A stretch of 60,505 bases of DNA from an uncultured Clostridia bacterium (GTDB lineage: Bacteria; Bacillota; Clostridia; Saccharofermentanales; Saccharofermentanaceae): contig CAMYXL010000008.1 of NCBI GenBank assembly GCA_947303255.1, positions 1 through 60,505 on the forward strand, given 5' to 3'. The position numbers and the translations under genes were made by a program. The notes beneath the pieces were generated by a model that did not search any database, was not told the origin of the DNA, and saw only the letters and a list, made by a program, of their open reading frames with translations. Numbering within the stretch: the stretch's first letter is position 1; each line of letters starts with the position of its first letter. This document shows, in pieces, positions 32,398-40,324 of the stretch.

Positions 32398-32507
32398 GAT
32401 ATGGTTCCTCCGTTAATATATAGATTCTTGTCAATATGACGCACGGGACCCGTATCATGATAGGTTCCGGCGCCTGCAGGATTATTCCTGCTCGATAATG
32501 CTCTCAT
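32394..32507 (-). CDS. Small open reading frame coupled to thiC (37 codons)
   Basis: AAAGGAGAC precedes an ATG opening a 37-codon frame, beginning [10 protein letters not shown] and ending INGGTIS. Its TGA overlaps the thiC ATG (ATGA). No similarity recognised. Coupling and a good ribosome binding site favour real translation, perhaps to open the thiC start. However, its DNA also holds GCAGGA/TCCTGC (32476-32491) and ACGGG/CCCGT dyads, so it may instead be a structured leader. Confidence that a functional peptide is made is moderate. Confidence 0.5.
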   Translation of the reverse strand: MRALSSRNNPAGAGTYHDTGPVRHIDKNLYINGGTIS

Positions 32508-32536
32508 AAAGTCTCCTTTGCATTACGTTTTATTGT

Positions 32537-32567
32537 GCGACACAAGGTGGTGCCCCCGGTGTGCCGC
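32537..32567 (-). repeat. Intercistronic hairpin between tenI and the thiC small ORF
   Basis: GCGGCACA pairs with TGTGTCGC (minus strand, one G-T pair), with inner G-rich/C-rich pairing. No T run follows, so it is more likely an RNA-processing or stability element than a terminator. Confidence 0.6.
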
Positions 32568-32573
32568 ATATAT

Positions 32574-33125
32574 TCAAAAAGCGGAGAAGAGTTCTCCGAC
32601 GTTTTTGCATGTCATGGCACTGCTCATTATGCAGATGCCTTTCGCTCCGGCGTTTAGTACTGACCGGTAGTTCTTAGGATCTATGCCGCCTATGGCATAG
32701 ACAGGTATCGATACATTTTCCGTAACTTCCCTGATGAAGTCAGTTCCTCTTCCGGGAAGCCCCTTTTTACAGTCCGTCTCGAAAACGTGTCCTGCTATAA
32801 GATAATCCGCTCCCATGGCCTCAGCCTTTACCGCATCTTCTGCGGAATGTACAGAGGTCCCGACTATCATACCACTCTTTTTTACAAATCTTTCGAGGGG
32901 ATAATGAACATTATCTCCATACGGAAAAGTATGTGATATGAACGTGACTTTATATCTGTCACAGATATTTTTAACGTTTCCTGCAAGATCAAGATAATCG
33001 TTCTCGGGAAGGTCTTTTTCGCGAAGGATCAAAGCCTTGGGAGAACACTTGCATATCTCTTCGATCCTTGAAAGAAAGTCGCCTTCTACGAGTTTTCTGT
33101 TGGTGACAACGATGATGTCAGACAT
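32574..33125 (-). CDS. tenI: TenI-type thiazole tautomerase (ThiE-family fold)
   Basis: 183-residue TIM-barrel of the ThiE/TenI superfamily. The segment SVHSAEDAVKAEAMGADYLIAGHVFETDCKKGLPGRG carries the GHVFET block (with the TenI catalytic His) instead of ThiE's GPxFxTxTK. TenI aromatises the thiazole tautomer made by ThiG; ThiE couples thiazole and pyrimidine. The sequence therefore favours tautomerase, and no other coupling enzyme is in this operon. The start MSDIIVV at 33125 overlaps the end of thiH by eight bases. A dual role cannot be excluded. Confidence 0.8.
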   Translation of the reverse strand: MSDIIVVTNRKLVEGDFLSRIEEICKCSPKALILREKDLPENDYLDLAGNVKNICDRYKVTFISHTFPYGDNVHYPLERFVKKSGMIVGTSVHSAEDAVKAEAMGADYLIAGHVFETDCKKGLPGRGTDFIREVTENVSIPVYAIGGIDPKNYRSVLNAGAKGICIMSSAMTCKNVGELFSAF

Positions 33126-34368
33126 AAAGATAATCGTTAAGGACAGGCTGCAGACCTTCGCCCGAGATATCGTCATACATCGACTTGAGGCTTCTTGAAT
33201 CCTCGATCTCGAACTGCTCGTCGCCTACGCTGTCCGACTCCTTTCCTTCGTATTTGCTCTCGTGGTCACCGATGCCTGTGGATACGCCTGCTGATACTTT
33301 AGTGGCGCAGATCTTGACGATGCCGTTTCTGAAACTGGCGCTCTCTCTGGATGACACGGTTATGCCGACAAACGGCAAAAAGATCCTGTAGGCGCATAAG
33401 ACCTGACAAAGCTGTTTCTCATGAACATCGAGCGGATCGATCTTCTCGTTATTGATGATCGGACGAAGTCTCGGACATGACAGAGACATCTCGGCATGCG
33501 GGTATTTTCGCTGAAGAAAATAAACATGAAGGGCACTGGCAAGCGCGTCTTTTCGAAAATCAGAAAGGCCTAAAAGAGCGGAGAACGCCACGCCTCTCAT
33601 ACCGCCCATAAGAGCTCTTTCCTGGGCGTCGAACCTGTACGGCCATACACGCTTATGGCCCATGAGATGCAAAGTCTCATACTTGACCGTGTCATATGTC
33701 TCCTGGAAAACGGTTACGTAATCTGCACCGCATTCATGAAGGTAGCGGTACTCATCTGTGTTTACCGGATAGATCTCAAGGCCGACGAGCCTAAAGTATT
33801 TCCTGGCGAGCTTGCAGGCTTCACCAATATATTCGACGTTACTTTGGGCACGGCTCTCACCGGTCAGGATCAAGATCTCTTCCATGCCGCTTTCGGCGAT
33901 GACCTTCATCTCTTTTTCGATCTGCTCCATGCTGAGCTTCATCCTTCTTATGTGGTTATAGCAGTTGAAACCGCAGTAAACGCAATAGTTCTCGCAGTAG
34001 TTGGCGATATATAGCGGAGTGAAGATGTAGACCGTATTTCCGAAGTGCTTGGATGTCTCGAGACGTGCCTTCTCGGCCATCTTCTCAAGGAACGGTTCCG
34101 CGGCAGGGGACAGAAGTGCCTTAAAATCTTCGATCGTGCACTTGTCATGCTCGAGTGCTTTTTGAACATCTCTCGCGGTGTACTTGGTGTAGTCATAAGA
34201 ATTCATCTCGCTCATGACCTTGTCGCAGATGTCGGAATTGATGATCTCCATTCCTTCCATATATTTCATATGGTCAGTTCTGACGGAAGGATCATTTTCC
34301 AAACGGTGCTTTTTCTCCAGAGCTTCCTTGGATAGAAATTCGGAATCGATAAGATAATTATTCTCCAT
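33118..34368 (-). CDS. thiH: 2-iminoacetate synthase
   Basis: Radical-SAM tyrosine lyase supplying dehydroglycine for thiazole synthesis in anaerobes, in place of ThiO. 416 residues. The cluster motif is CENYCVYC (Cys125, 129, 132), followed by GFNCYN. Further ThiH segments: EILILTGESRAQSNVEYIGEA, YHLMGHKRVWPYRFDAQERA-like region and LSCPRLRPI. It sits between thiG and tenI, 13 bases after thiG. The presence of ThiH supports an anaerobic lifestyle. Confidence 0.95.
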   Translation of the reverse strand: MENNYLIDSEFLSKEALEKKHRLENDPSVRTDHMKYMEGMEIINSDICDKVMSEMNSYDYTKYTARDVQKALEHDKCTIEDFKALLSPAAEPFLEKMAEKARLETSKHFGNTVYIFTPLYIANYCENYCVYCGFNCYNHIRRMKLSMEQIEKEMKVIAESGMEEILILTGESRAQSNVEYIGEACKLARKYFRLVGLEIYPVNTDEYRYLHECGADYVTVFQETYDTVKYETLHLMGHKRVWPYRFDAQERALMGGMRGVAFSALLGLSDFRKDALASALHVYFLQRKYPHAEMSLSCPRLRPIINNEKIDPLDVHEKQLCQVLCAYRIFLPFVGITVSSRESASFRNGIVKICATKVSAGVSTGIGDHESKYEGKESDSVGDEQFEIEDSRSLKSMYDDISGEGLQPVLNDYLYV

Positions 34369-34381
34369 CTCGGGTTACCTC

Positions 34382-35149
34382 TTAATCTCTCAGAAATCCC
34401 GTGAGGGGATCGGAGGCACTGGCGCCTCTTGTGAGTACTCTGCCGAGTCCTGCAAGGTAAGCCTTACGTCCTGCGATGATCGCATCCTTAAATGCTGAAG
34501 CCATCATCGGAAGATCGCCTGCCGTGGCAAGTGCTGTGTTGGCCATGATGGCAGCTGCACCCATCTCCATTGCTTCGCATGCCTGAGAAGGTTTCCCGAT
34601 TCCCGCATCGACGATGATCGGAAGATCGATCTCATCTATAAGTATCTGAATGAAGCTCTTTGTGGCAAGTCCTGAGTTGGAACCTATCGGAGCTCCGAGC
34701 GGCATGATCGTTGCTGCGCCTGCATCCTTAAGTGATCTCGCGACATTAAGATCCGGGTACATGTACGGCATAACGACGAAGCCTTCGTTCGCCAGGATCT
34801 CAGTTGCCTTGATGGTCTCATAGTTATCAGGGAGGAGATACTTTGTATCCTTCATGATCTCGATCTTAACGAAGTTTCCGCAGCCGAGTTCTCTTGCAAG
34901 TCTCGCGATACGGACTGCTTCTTCCGCTGTCCTTGCTCCGCTGGTGTTAGGAAGGAGGGTAACTCCCTTTGGAATGTAGTCCAGGATGTTTTCTTTTTCC
35001 TGTGTGTTTGCTCTTCGAACTGCCAGAGTTATTATCTGTGCACCCGCATCTTTGACTGCTGCTTCGATTAGCTTAAGTGAATATTTTCCCGATCCTAAGA
35101 TGAATCTGGAATCAAATTCGTGTCCTGCGATTATAAGTTTGTCATCCAT
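34382..35149 (-). CDS. thiG: Thiazole synthase
   Basis: 255-residue TIM-barrel enzyme forming the thiazole phosphate from deoxyxylulose phosphate, dehydroglycine and ThiS thiocarboxylate. Seen: FILGSGKYS at the start, the Schiff-base lysine Lys95 in [48 protein letters not shown] and the end AYLAGLGR. One base separates it from thiF. Confidence 0.96.
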   Translation of the reverse strand: MDDKLIIAGHEFDSRFILGSGKYSLKLIEAAVKDAGAQIITLAVRRANTQEKENILDYIPKGVTLLPNTSGARTAEEAVRIARLARELGCGNFVKIEIMKDTKYLLPDNYETIKATEILANEGFVVMPYMYPDLNVARSLKDAGAATIMPLGAPIGSNSGLATKSFIQILIDEIDLPIIVDAGIGKPSQACEAMEMGAAAIMANTALATAGDLPMMASAFKDAIIAGRKAYLAGLGRVLTRGASASDPLTGFLRD

Positions 35150-35150
35150 A

Positions 35151-35786
35151 TTATTCGTTATCCTCTCCGATTATTATCCTTACTATCATGTGTGCCTCGT
35201 GAGCGGCGCAGGCCATGACTCTTGAAGATACAAGTCCTATGCCGTCATTGACGTCACTTATTCCGTCACCGCATATGAAAAACTTAGGCGACAGTTTTCG
35301 GGTCTTTATAAGATTCGCGCTCTTAAATCCTGCCATTCCCGAAGCTGCCACGAGGTACTTGTCCGGCATGTTTTCGAGAACATGATTTACCAGCATTGCC
35401 TTTGCCTCGGGATCATCGAAAGCCTCGCAGATTATGTCCGCATCCTTACAGATCCGCTCTATATTTTCTTCCGTGATCCTCTCGGCATAAGTTGTTATCT
35501 CAAGATAAGGAGCAATCTCCTTCAGATTCTCGAAAATGGCCGCCGTCTTAGTCATACCTATCTGCGCAGCTTTGTACTGCTGACGGTTGAGATTAGTGAT
35601 ATCGACCTTGTCAAAATCAGCCAGGATGAGTTTACCGACTCCCGCTCTTGCCAGAGCGATCGAGACGTTAGATCCGAGACCGCCAAGTCCCAAAACTGCA
35701 ACTGTCGCTGACTTAAGTTTTTGAAGATTATCTTTGCCGACGCGTTCTTCGAGTGCGTCATTCATTTCTTTTTCTGTCGGGATCAT
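35151..35786 (-). CDS. thiF: ThiS adenylyltransferase, ThiF family 2
   Basis: 211-residue E1-like enzyme that activates the ThiS C-terminus. The nucleotide-binding Rossmann motif is [10 protein letters not shown], then [19 protein letters not shown], the usual E1 block with catalytic Asp and Arg. It lacks the zinc CxxC pairs of E. coli ThiF, as in the shorter family-2 form typical of Clostridia. The ATG overlaps the thiS stop by one base (TGATG). Confidence 0.92.
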   Translation of the reverse strand: MIPTEKEMNDALEERVGKDNLQKLKSATVAVLGLGGLGSNVSIALARAGVGKLILADFDKVDITNLNRQQYKAAQIGMTKTAAIFENLKEIAPYLEITTYAERITEENIERICKDADIICEAFDDPEAKAMLVNHVLENMPDKYLVAASGMAGFKSANLIKTRKLSPKFFICGDGISDVNDGIGLVSSRVMACAAHEAHMIVRIIIGEDNE

Positions 35787-35980
35787 CAGCCGCCTCCGAC
35801 AAAACTTACTATCTCGAGAACGTCTCCGTCCTCTATGACAGTCTCATCGTATTTGGCCTTAGGAACTATCATCGTGTTTTTCTCGACAGCAATGTACTTA
35901 AGGTCATAAGCGGTGGTCTTAAGATAGCCGGATATTGTCATACCCGCTATGTCCAATTCTTTTCCGTTAACTTTAACCAT
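35786..35980 (-). CDS. thiS: Sulfur carrier protein ThiS
   Basis: 64-residue ubiquitin-like protein whose C-terminus ends FVGGG. The terminal Gly-Gly is adenylated by ThiF and thiocarboxylated to donate sulfur to thiazole. The start MVKVNGKEL at 35980 was chosen because GGAGGTGA lies just upstream. First gene after the TPP riboswitch. Confidence 0.93.
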   Translation of the reverse strand: MVKVNGKELDIAGMTISGYLKTTAYDLKYIAVEKNTMIVPKAKYDETVIEDGDVLEIVSFVGGG

Positions 35981-36003
35981 CAGGTCACCTCCATTCGAAG
36001 CAA

Positions 36004-36037
36004 ACAAAAAGGAAGTTCCCTGATTTGGAAACTTCCT
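36004..36037 (-). terminator. Riboswitch-controlled terminator of the thi operon
   Basis: On the minus strand AGGAAGTT-CC pairs with GG-AACTTCCT, then TTTTTG. Its left arm and loop contain CCAAATCAGG, an exact 10-base complement of CCTGATTTGG inside the TPP aptamer, allowing an antiterminator. Confidence 0.88.
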
Positions 36038-36068
36038 AAAAGTCTTGTCAAATGTAAGTCGTTAAAAG

Positions 36069-36160
36069 TCCGTCCCTACGTTGGCATTATCCAAATCAGG
36101 TAATCGGTTCAAAGCTCAATTACTTCATCTCAGCCTGAGTTACAAGCACCCGTGTACGGA
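36069..36160 (-). promoter_or_regulatory. TPP (THI-box) riboswitch
   Basis: Minus-strand leader of thiS. Closing stem TCCGT/ACGGA joins 36160-36156 and 36073-36069. Conserved elements in order: ACGGGTGC, GGCTGAGATGA, GAACCGATTACCTGATTTGG, then ATAATGCCAACGTAGGGA. These match the TPP aptamer (GGGUGC, CUGAGA, GAACCUGAUCUGG, AAUGCCAGCGUAGGGA). Ligand binding should release CCAAATCAGG into the terminator and switch the operon off. Confidence 0.95.
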
Positions 36161-36164
36161 TAGA

Positions 36165-36192
36165 ATTATAACCTACAATTACTTGGTGTCAA
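36165..36192 (-). promoter_or_regulatory. Promoter of the thiamine operon
   Basis: Minus strand: TTGACA (36192-36187), 16 bases, TATAAT (36170-36165), both perfect. The -35 directly abuts the stop codon of the upstream gene. The transcript would start at about 36158, the first bases of the riboswitch. Confidence 0.9.
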
Positions 36193-37416
36193 TTACCTTT
36201 TGTCGTAACGTACTTTCTCATACTGTCTCGACAAAGTCTCAAAATCCTTATCGGATTCGATCATTATATTCTCGATCTCATTCGGCGATGAAGAATTGGT
36301 GATATTCTTACCATGCTTGATCGCCTTGGTGACTTTGCCGTAGTATTTCTTTCTGATCTTATATTCTTCTCCGCGGCCGAAGTCGAGCTTGAACTTGAAG
36401 TGCTCTTTCTTCTCAACGTCCTCGATGATATCTACGACGTTGCTTCCGCTCATGAACTGAACTCTGCCTTCATGATTGAATCTCTTCATGAGATAACGGA
36501 AGAGCTTATAAAGACCAAAGAGAATAAGTGCGATAGCTATAACGATAACGATCTTGAGAAGGAAATCGAGGACAGGGGTCGGAGCGTACTGAGGTTCCTC
36601 CTCTTCCTCTTCTTCTTCCGGTTCTATAAGTTTCCATGGTGCATTCTTGTCACGCTTGAAAAGGGCAGCCAGGAACTTAATGATCCTTACGAAGAATCGT
36701 CCTGTTATCTTAACGATGAAAGCGATCGCTGCACTTAATGACTCGACAGGGAAGATGTAAAGGAGGATTATCGCTACGATAAGGACTCCGAGGATCGTGA
36801 TAACCGTTATGTAGTTATATCTTCTTACATCATCGACCGGCTGTGATTCAATTGTGTGAGCATATTTGTCGCTTAATACGTTCATCTGTCTTGCGATAAC
36901 GTAAAAGCAGGAGATGACGATAAGACTCCAAATGATAATGCTCAAGATCGACGTATCTGTTCCGGCACCGATATAGAAAAGTATTCCGATAACGAAGTGC
37001 ATTGCAACAGACAGGAAGTACAACTCAGAATATGATTTGAGCTTCTTGCTTCCAGGCAGTTTATAACGCTGGGCCATGGAGTAGAAACCGTTGACGATCG
37101 CTATCGAGGCAAAGCCAAACAACTGCAGGGTATCCGTAAATCCCAAAGCGAATTTAAGTACCAAAACATAAGCGACTATTGTAAGGATATGAGCGCCTAT
37201 CATCATCAAGTTCGAGAGCTTTGTTCTTCTGATGAAGAGGAACAAAGGGATGACAACGACGCCGTACATCTGCCATGAGTATTCCATCTCTATGAGAGGA
37301 AGGAAACTGATGATTACCGACTGGACGAGAAGTGAAGTCAGGAAGAAGATGGCGGATATCAGAAAATCAGGCAAGATACCGTCTGTTATGAAGAATGATT
37401 TTTTCTCATTAGTCAT
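36193..37416 (-). CDS. Membrane protein of the MoxR-DUF58 operon (TgpA-like without transglutaminase)
   Basis: 407 residues with about eight N-terminal membrane segments, an acidic Glu-rich linker (about 275-285), another helix (about 298-318) and a C-terminal cytoplasmic segment with KIRKKYYGKVTKAIKHG, similar to DUF4129 tails. In many bacteria a MoxR ATPase and a DUF58 protein are followed by a TgpA-like membrane transglutaminase; here the layout matches but no Cys-His-Asp domain is present. GGAGGTGA precedes the Met. It overlaps the DUF58 gene by eight bases. Confidence 0.72.
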   Translation of the reverse strand: MTNEKKSFFITDGILPDFLISAIFFLTSLLVQSVIISFLPLIEMEYSWQMYGVVVIPLFLFIRRTKLSNLMMIGAHILTIVAYVLVLKFALGFTDTLQLFGFASIAIVNGFYSMAQRYKLPGSKKLKSYSELYFLSVAMHFVIGILFYIGAGTDTSILSIIIWSLIVISCFYVIARQMNVLSDKYAHTIESQPVDDVRRYNYITVITILGVLIVAIILLYIFPVESLSAAIAFIVKITGRFFVRIIKFLAALFKRDKNAPWKLIEPEEEEEEEEPQYAPTPVLDFLLKIVIVIAIALILFGLYKLFRYLMKRFNHEGRVQFMSGSNVVDIIEDVEKKEHFKFKLDFGRGEEYKIRKKYYGKVTKAIKHGKNITNSSSPNEIENIMIESDKDFETLSRQYEKVRYDKR

Positions 37417-38533
37417 GACCGCTCACCTCCCACTTAATGATGTTGGAAGATAATTCCGCGTCCAAAGGCGGGAGCGGAGTTGACTTATAAGTAGGGATGA
37501 TCCACTTCATAGAAGTCCTTCTCTGCTTCAGATCGATAAGATAATTTTGTATGTTGGTGTCGGACCTTGGAGATATGATGACGATGAGGTCGTCTATACC
37601 TGTTGATCCTATATTGTTTTCGACAAGCTCGATGAAAGAAACCCTGTCGGTATTAAGATCGACACGAGCGAGGTCAATAGCTGGTTTTGTAACGTCAACC
37701 GAAGCCTGCTCTGATACGACCGGGCTATGGGTTACGGTATCAACGCCATTGGCGAAAAGAAGGGTAGGGATGCCCTGCTCAGAAAGCTCGCAAAGGTAAG
37801 TGAATGCGAGGCTTATTGATTTCTCGAGTAATGGCATGGATCTCTTCTGGTTATAAAAATCCAGGTTAAGGAAGACCGTGACCTTCTTCGTTGAAGTAGA
37901 CGCATTCTGATTTACCATGTAGTCGCCGACCTTGGCGGATGCTGTCCAGTTAACGGACTTCATCGGATCCCACGGCTGATATTCACGGATGCCTGCAAAA
38001 GAGAACGGGTCAGTTAGAAGCGTTCTTCTTTGCTGGATGTCGCTGAATGTTATCGAGAGCGAAGTCCTGATCTCGTCAGGTGAGAGCCTTTGCGGAAGGA
38101 TGGTCAAAGTCGCATCATTCGGGAACTCACGGGAAAGCTTCTCGATAAAAAGAAGATCAGTCGATGAGATGGTGATTCTCGGGAATGTATAATATCCGCG
38201 TCTGTTGCACTTAGCCTTTATCTTTCTCGTATGTCTCGAAAAAGGTTTCATGGAGAGCATATCTTCACGATAAAGAAGGTCGGACACAGAAGTGTTCGTC
38301 ATGTCCTGGAATTCGATCGCGGTCGGAGCCTCGAACTTAAGAAGGACGAACGGAAGACGCATCTTCTTATTATTCTGCGCAACCTCAATAACCTCGATCA
38401 TCTCGCCATGGCCTGCAACAGGCTTAGAGAAACGGACGTCAAGATCGAGATCTTCCATGGCGTGCTTTCCGTAATAGATGAGCTCTATCAGAACGAGCAC
38501 CAGAAGAAATGCGAAGAATACTACTATCGTCAT
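37409..38533 (-). CDS. DUF58-domain protein
   Basis: 374 residues: one N-terminal membrane hairpin, a beta-rich segment and the DUF58 signature FAGIREYQPWDPMKSVNWTASAK, then a von Willebrand A-like fold (TVFLNLDF, LIVIISPRSD). DUF58 proteins work with MoxR ATPases as possible chaperones of envelope or metal-binding complexes. The start at 38533 was preferred because its ATG overlaps the moxR stop (ATGA); a Met 27 bases upstream is possible. Confidence 0.87.
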   Translation of the reverse strand: MTIVVFFAFLLVLVLIELIYYGKHAMEDLDLDVRFSKPVAGHGEMIEVIEVAQNNKKMRLPFVLLKFEAPTAIEFQDMTNTSVSDLLYREDMLSMKPFSRHTRKIKAKCNRRGYYTFPRITISSTDLLFIEKLSREFPNDATLTILPQRLSPDEIRTSLSITFSDIQQRRTLLTDPFSFAGIREYQPWDPMKSVNWTASAKVGDYMVNQNASTSTKKVTVFLNLDFYNQKRSMPLLEKSISLAFTYLCELSEQGIPTLLFANGVDTVTHSPVVSEQASVDVTKPAIDLARVDLNTDRVSFIELVENNIGSTGIDDLIVIISPRSDTNIQNYLIDLKQRRTSMKWIIPTYKSTPLPPLDAELSSNIIKWEVSGHD

Positions 38534-39501
38534 TTGTGGCTGAAATCCTCCGTCGGGCATGAGACGGTATCAAGGATCTTATTGATCGCTGTAGCAGCGA
38601 CGGTCCTTGGAGTTACGAATGTTCCGTCAGAACCGAACGAACCTGCGGAACGAACTGTGAGCCTGTGTGCGAGAACAGGTACTGCGAGTTCCTTGAAGTC
38701 GTCCGGTGTTACATAGTCTCTGCCTCTTAAAAGAGCCAGAGCCTTACATGCCGCAACGTAAGAGATAAGAGCACGAGGGCTTGCTCCGATCCTTATGTCG
38801 GAACTGTTTCTCGTTGCTTCTACTATATCGGTAGCATAAGAATAAAGTTCATCTGAAACGAATACTTTCTTCGCATCTTCCTGCATCTTAAGAAGCTCGG
38901 AAGGTTCTGCAACTGACTTTAATGTCGTGAGCGGATCTTCTGTAGCAAATCTCTTAAGGATGGAGATGCTTTCTTCGTGTGTAGGATAATCCATGGAAAG
39001 CATCAAAAGGAATCTGTCGAGCTGTGCTTCAGGAAGAGGGAATGTCCCCTGTGATTCGATCGGGTTTTGTGTAGCGATTACCATGAACGGAGCCTGAAGC
39101 TGTCTTGTCTCGCCGTCGACCGTTACCTGCTTTTCTTCCATACACTCGAGAAGGCTCGACTGTGTTCTTGCAGTTGCACGGTTGATCTCGTCTGCCAGAA
39201 GGATATTGGTGAACAACGGTCCCGGTCTGAAGACGAACTTGTCCTGGCTTCTGTCGAAGTAATGGATACCCGTAAGGTCAGAAGGGAGAAGGTCGATAGT
39301 AAACTGGATACGCTTAAAATCCAGATCCAGTGACTGAGCAAGAGATCTTGCAGTCTTGGTCTTTCCGGTTCCCGGAACGTCTTCGAGAAGAACGTGACCG
39401 CCGACTACCAAAGCTACGAGCAGTAGCTCGATCTGCTTGTCCTTTCCCACGATTACACTTGATACGTTTTCTTTTATCTTGGAAGCAATGTTGTTATCCA
39501 T
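38530..39501 (-). CDS. MoxR-family AAA+ ATPase
   Basis: 322-residue AAA+ chaperone. Walker A is GHVLLEDVPGTGKTKTA, Walker B LLADEINRATARTQSSLLECMEE, sensor 1 ATQNPIESQGTFPLPEAQLDRF, and sensor 2 lies in the GASPRALISYVAACKALA lid. Start MDNNIAS at 39501 has AAAGGGG upstream. First gene of the moxR-DUF58-membrane protein operon; such ATPases remodel or activate the DUF58 partner. Confidence 0.95.
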   Translation of the reverse strand: MDNNIASKIKENVSSVIVGKDKQIELLLVALVVGGHVLLEDVPGTGKTKTARSLAQSLDLDFKRIQFTIDLLPSDLTGIHYFDRSQDKFVFRPGPLFTNILLADEINRATARTQSSLLECMEEKQVTVDGETRQLQAPFMVIATQNPIESQGTFPLPEAQLDRFLLMLSMDYPTHEESISILKRFATEDPLTTLKSVAEPSELLKMQEDAKKVFVSDELYSYATDIVEATRNSSDIRIGASPRALISYVAACKALALLRGRDYVTPDDFKELAVPVLAHRLTVRSAGSFGSDGTFVTPRTVAATAINKILDTVSCPTEDFSHK

Positions 39502-39599
39502 AGTTATCCCCTTTGCAAATATCGTTACGTTAATTATATTCTCCGCCATATATCTTCAACAACAGATAAACTACAATGAAAGCACCGAAAAATTCTAAT

Positions 39600-39636
39600 A
39601 AAAAAGCGCCCCGCGGATGAAGTCCGCGAAGCGCCG
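39600..39636 (-). terminator. Intrinsic terminator of the DUF937 gene
   Basis: Minus strand: GGCGCTTCGCGGAC pairs with its near complement CCGCGGGGCGC around TTCAT-type loop, then six T residues. Confidence 0.92.
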
Positions 39637-39652
39637 TAATCGCTTTGATCGA

Positions 39653-40216
39653 TCAGAGAACTGTCTTTTTAAGGATGTCGAGAAGGGAAGAAGATGATGC
39701 TCCCTTAATACTCTTTGCGGCCTTCTGGTCGTCCTCATCCATAACGAGAGATTTAACAAAACTTCCGATGGAAGATGTGTCGATCTTTTCATCCTTTGCG
39801 TCTTTCTTCTCTGAAGAAGTAGCAGCGGAAAGTGAACTTAAGATAGCAGGTGCGATGCTGCTGAGAACCGACTTGGATTGAGTGATATCAAGACCGGAAC
39901 TTTTCGAGATCTCCTTGATGAAATCATCCTTGTCTCCGCCCATGATCTTGGCGATGATCTTGCTGCCGTCGAGCTCATCTGCGTTCTTGATCTGTGATGA
40001 GATCGAATCGGTATTTTTATGCTGACCCAATGCTCCGAGAAGTGATTTAGCACCTTCGTCGGAAGAAGCATTTTTAGTCATCGATCCGATGAGGGAAGGG
40101 ATAGCTGCTTTAACGGCACTCTCAACCTGTTTTGACGATCCGCCTGTCTTGCCCTTCAACGCGTCGATGGAAGACTCATTTGTCATGTTTTTAAGTAATG
40201 CATTTACAAGATCCAT
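39653..40216 (-). CDS. DUF937 (YidB-like) protein
   Basis: 187 residues, Ser/Lys/Ala/Asp-rich and helical. The N-terminal half matches DUF937: MDLVNALLKNMTNESS..., then VESAVKAAIPSLIGSMTKNASS with the Ala-Ile-Pro-x-Leu-x-Gly motif. A second similar block (SVLSSIAPAILSSLSA) follows. Function unknown. The start at 40216 has AAGGATG nine bases before it. Monocistronic. Confidence 0.85.
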   Translation of the reverse strand: MDLVNALLKNMTNESSIDALKGKTGGSSKQVESAVKAAIPSLIGSMTKNASSDEGAKSLLGALGQHKNTDSISSQIKNADELDGSKIIAKIMGGDKDDFIKEISKSSGLDITQSKSVLSSIAPAILSSLSAATSSEKKDAKDEKIDTSSIGSFVKSLVMDEDDQKAAKSIKGASSSSLLDILKKTVL

Positions 40217-40270
40217 GGATATCACCATCCTTCGTAATTTATATAGTAGGATTTTATCATAATAATAAGA

Positions 40271-40302
40271 AAAAGGAGCGGCCCAACGGACTGCTCCTTT
40301 CT
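40271..40302 (-). terminator. Intrinsic terminator of the padR operon
   Basis: Minus strand: AAAGGAGC and GCTCCTTT are perfect arms with partial inner pairing, followed by TTCTT. Confidence 0.82.
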
Positions 40303-40324
40303 CTTTTAGGATGGGTAAATATAT

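Noticed and set aside
32398..32573. Second TPP or THF riboswitch before thiC
   Set aside because: Hairpins are present, but none of the conserved aptamer blocks (CTGAGA, GATCTGG, CGTAGGGA) is found.
32574..33125. thiE (thiamine phosphate synthase)
   Set aside because: The diagnostic GPxFxTxTK motif is missing and the TenI GHVFET motif is present.
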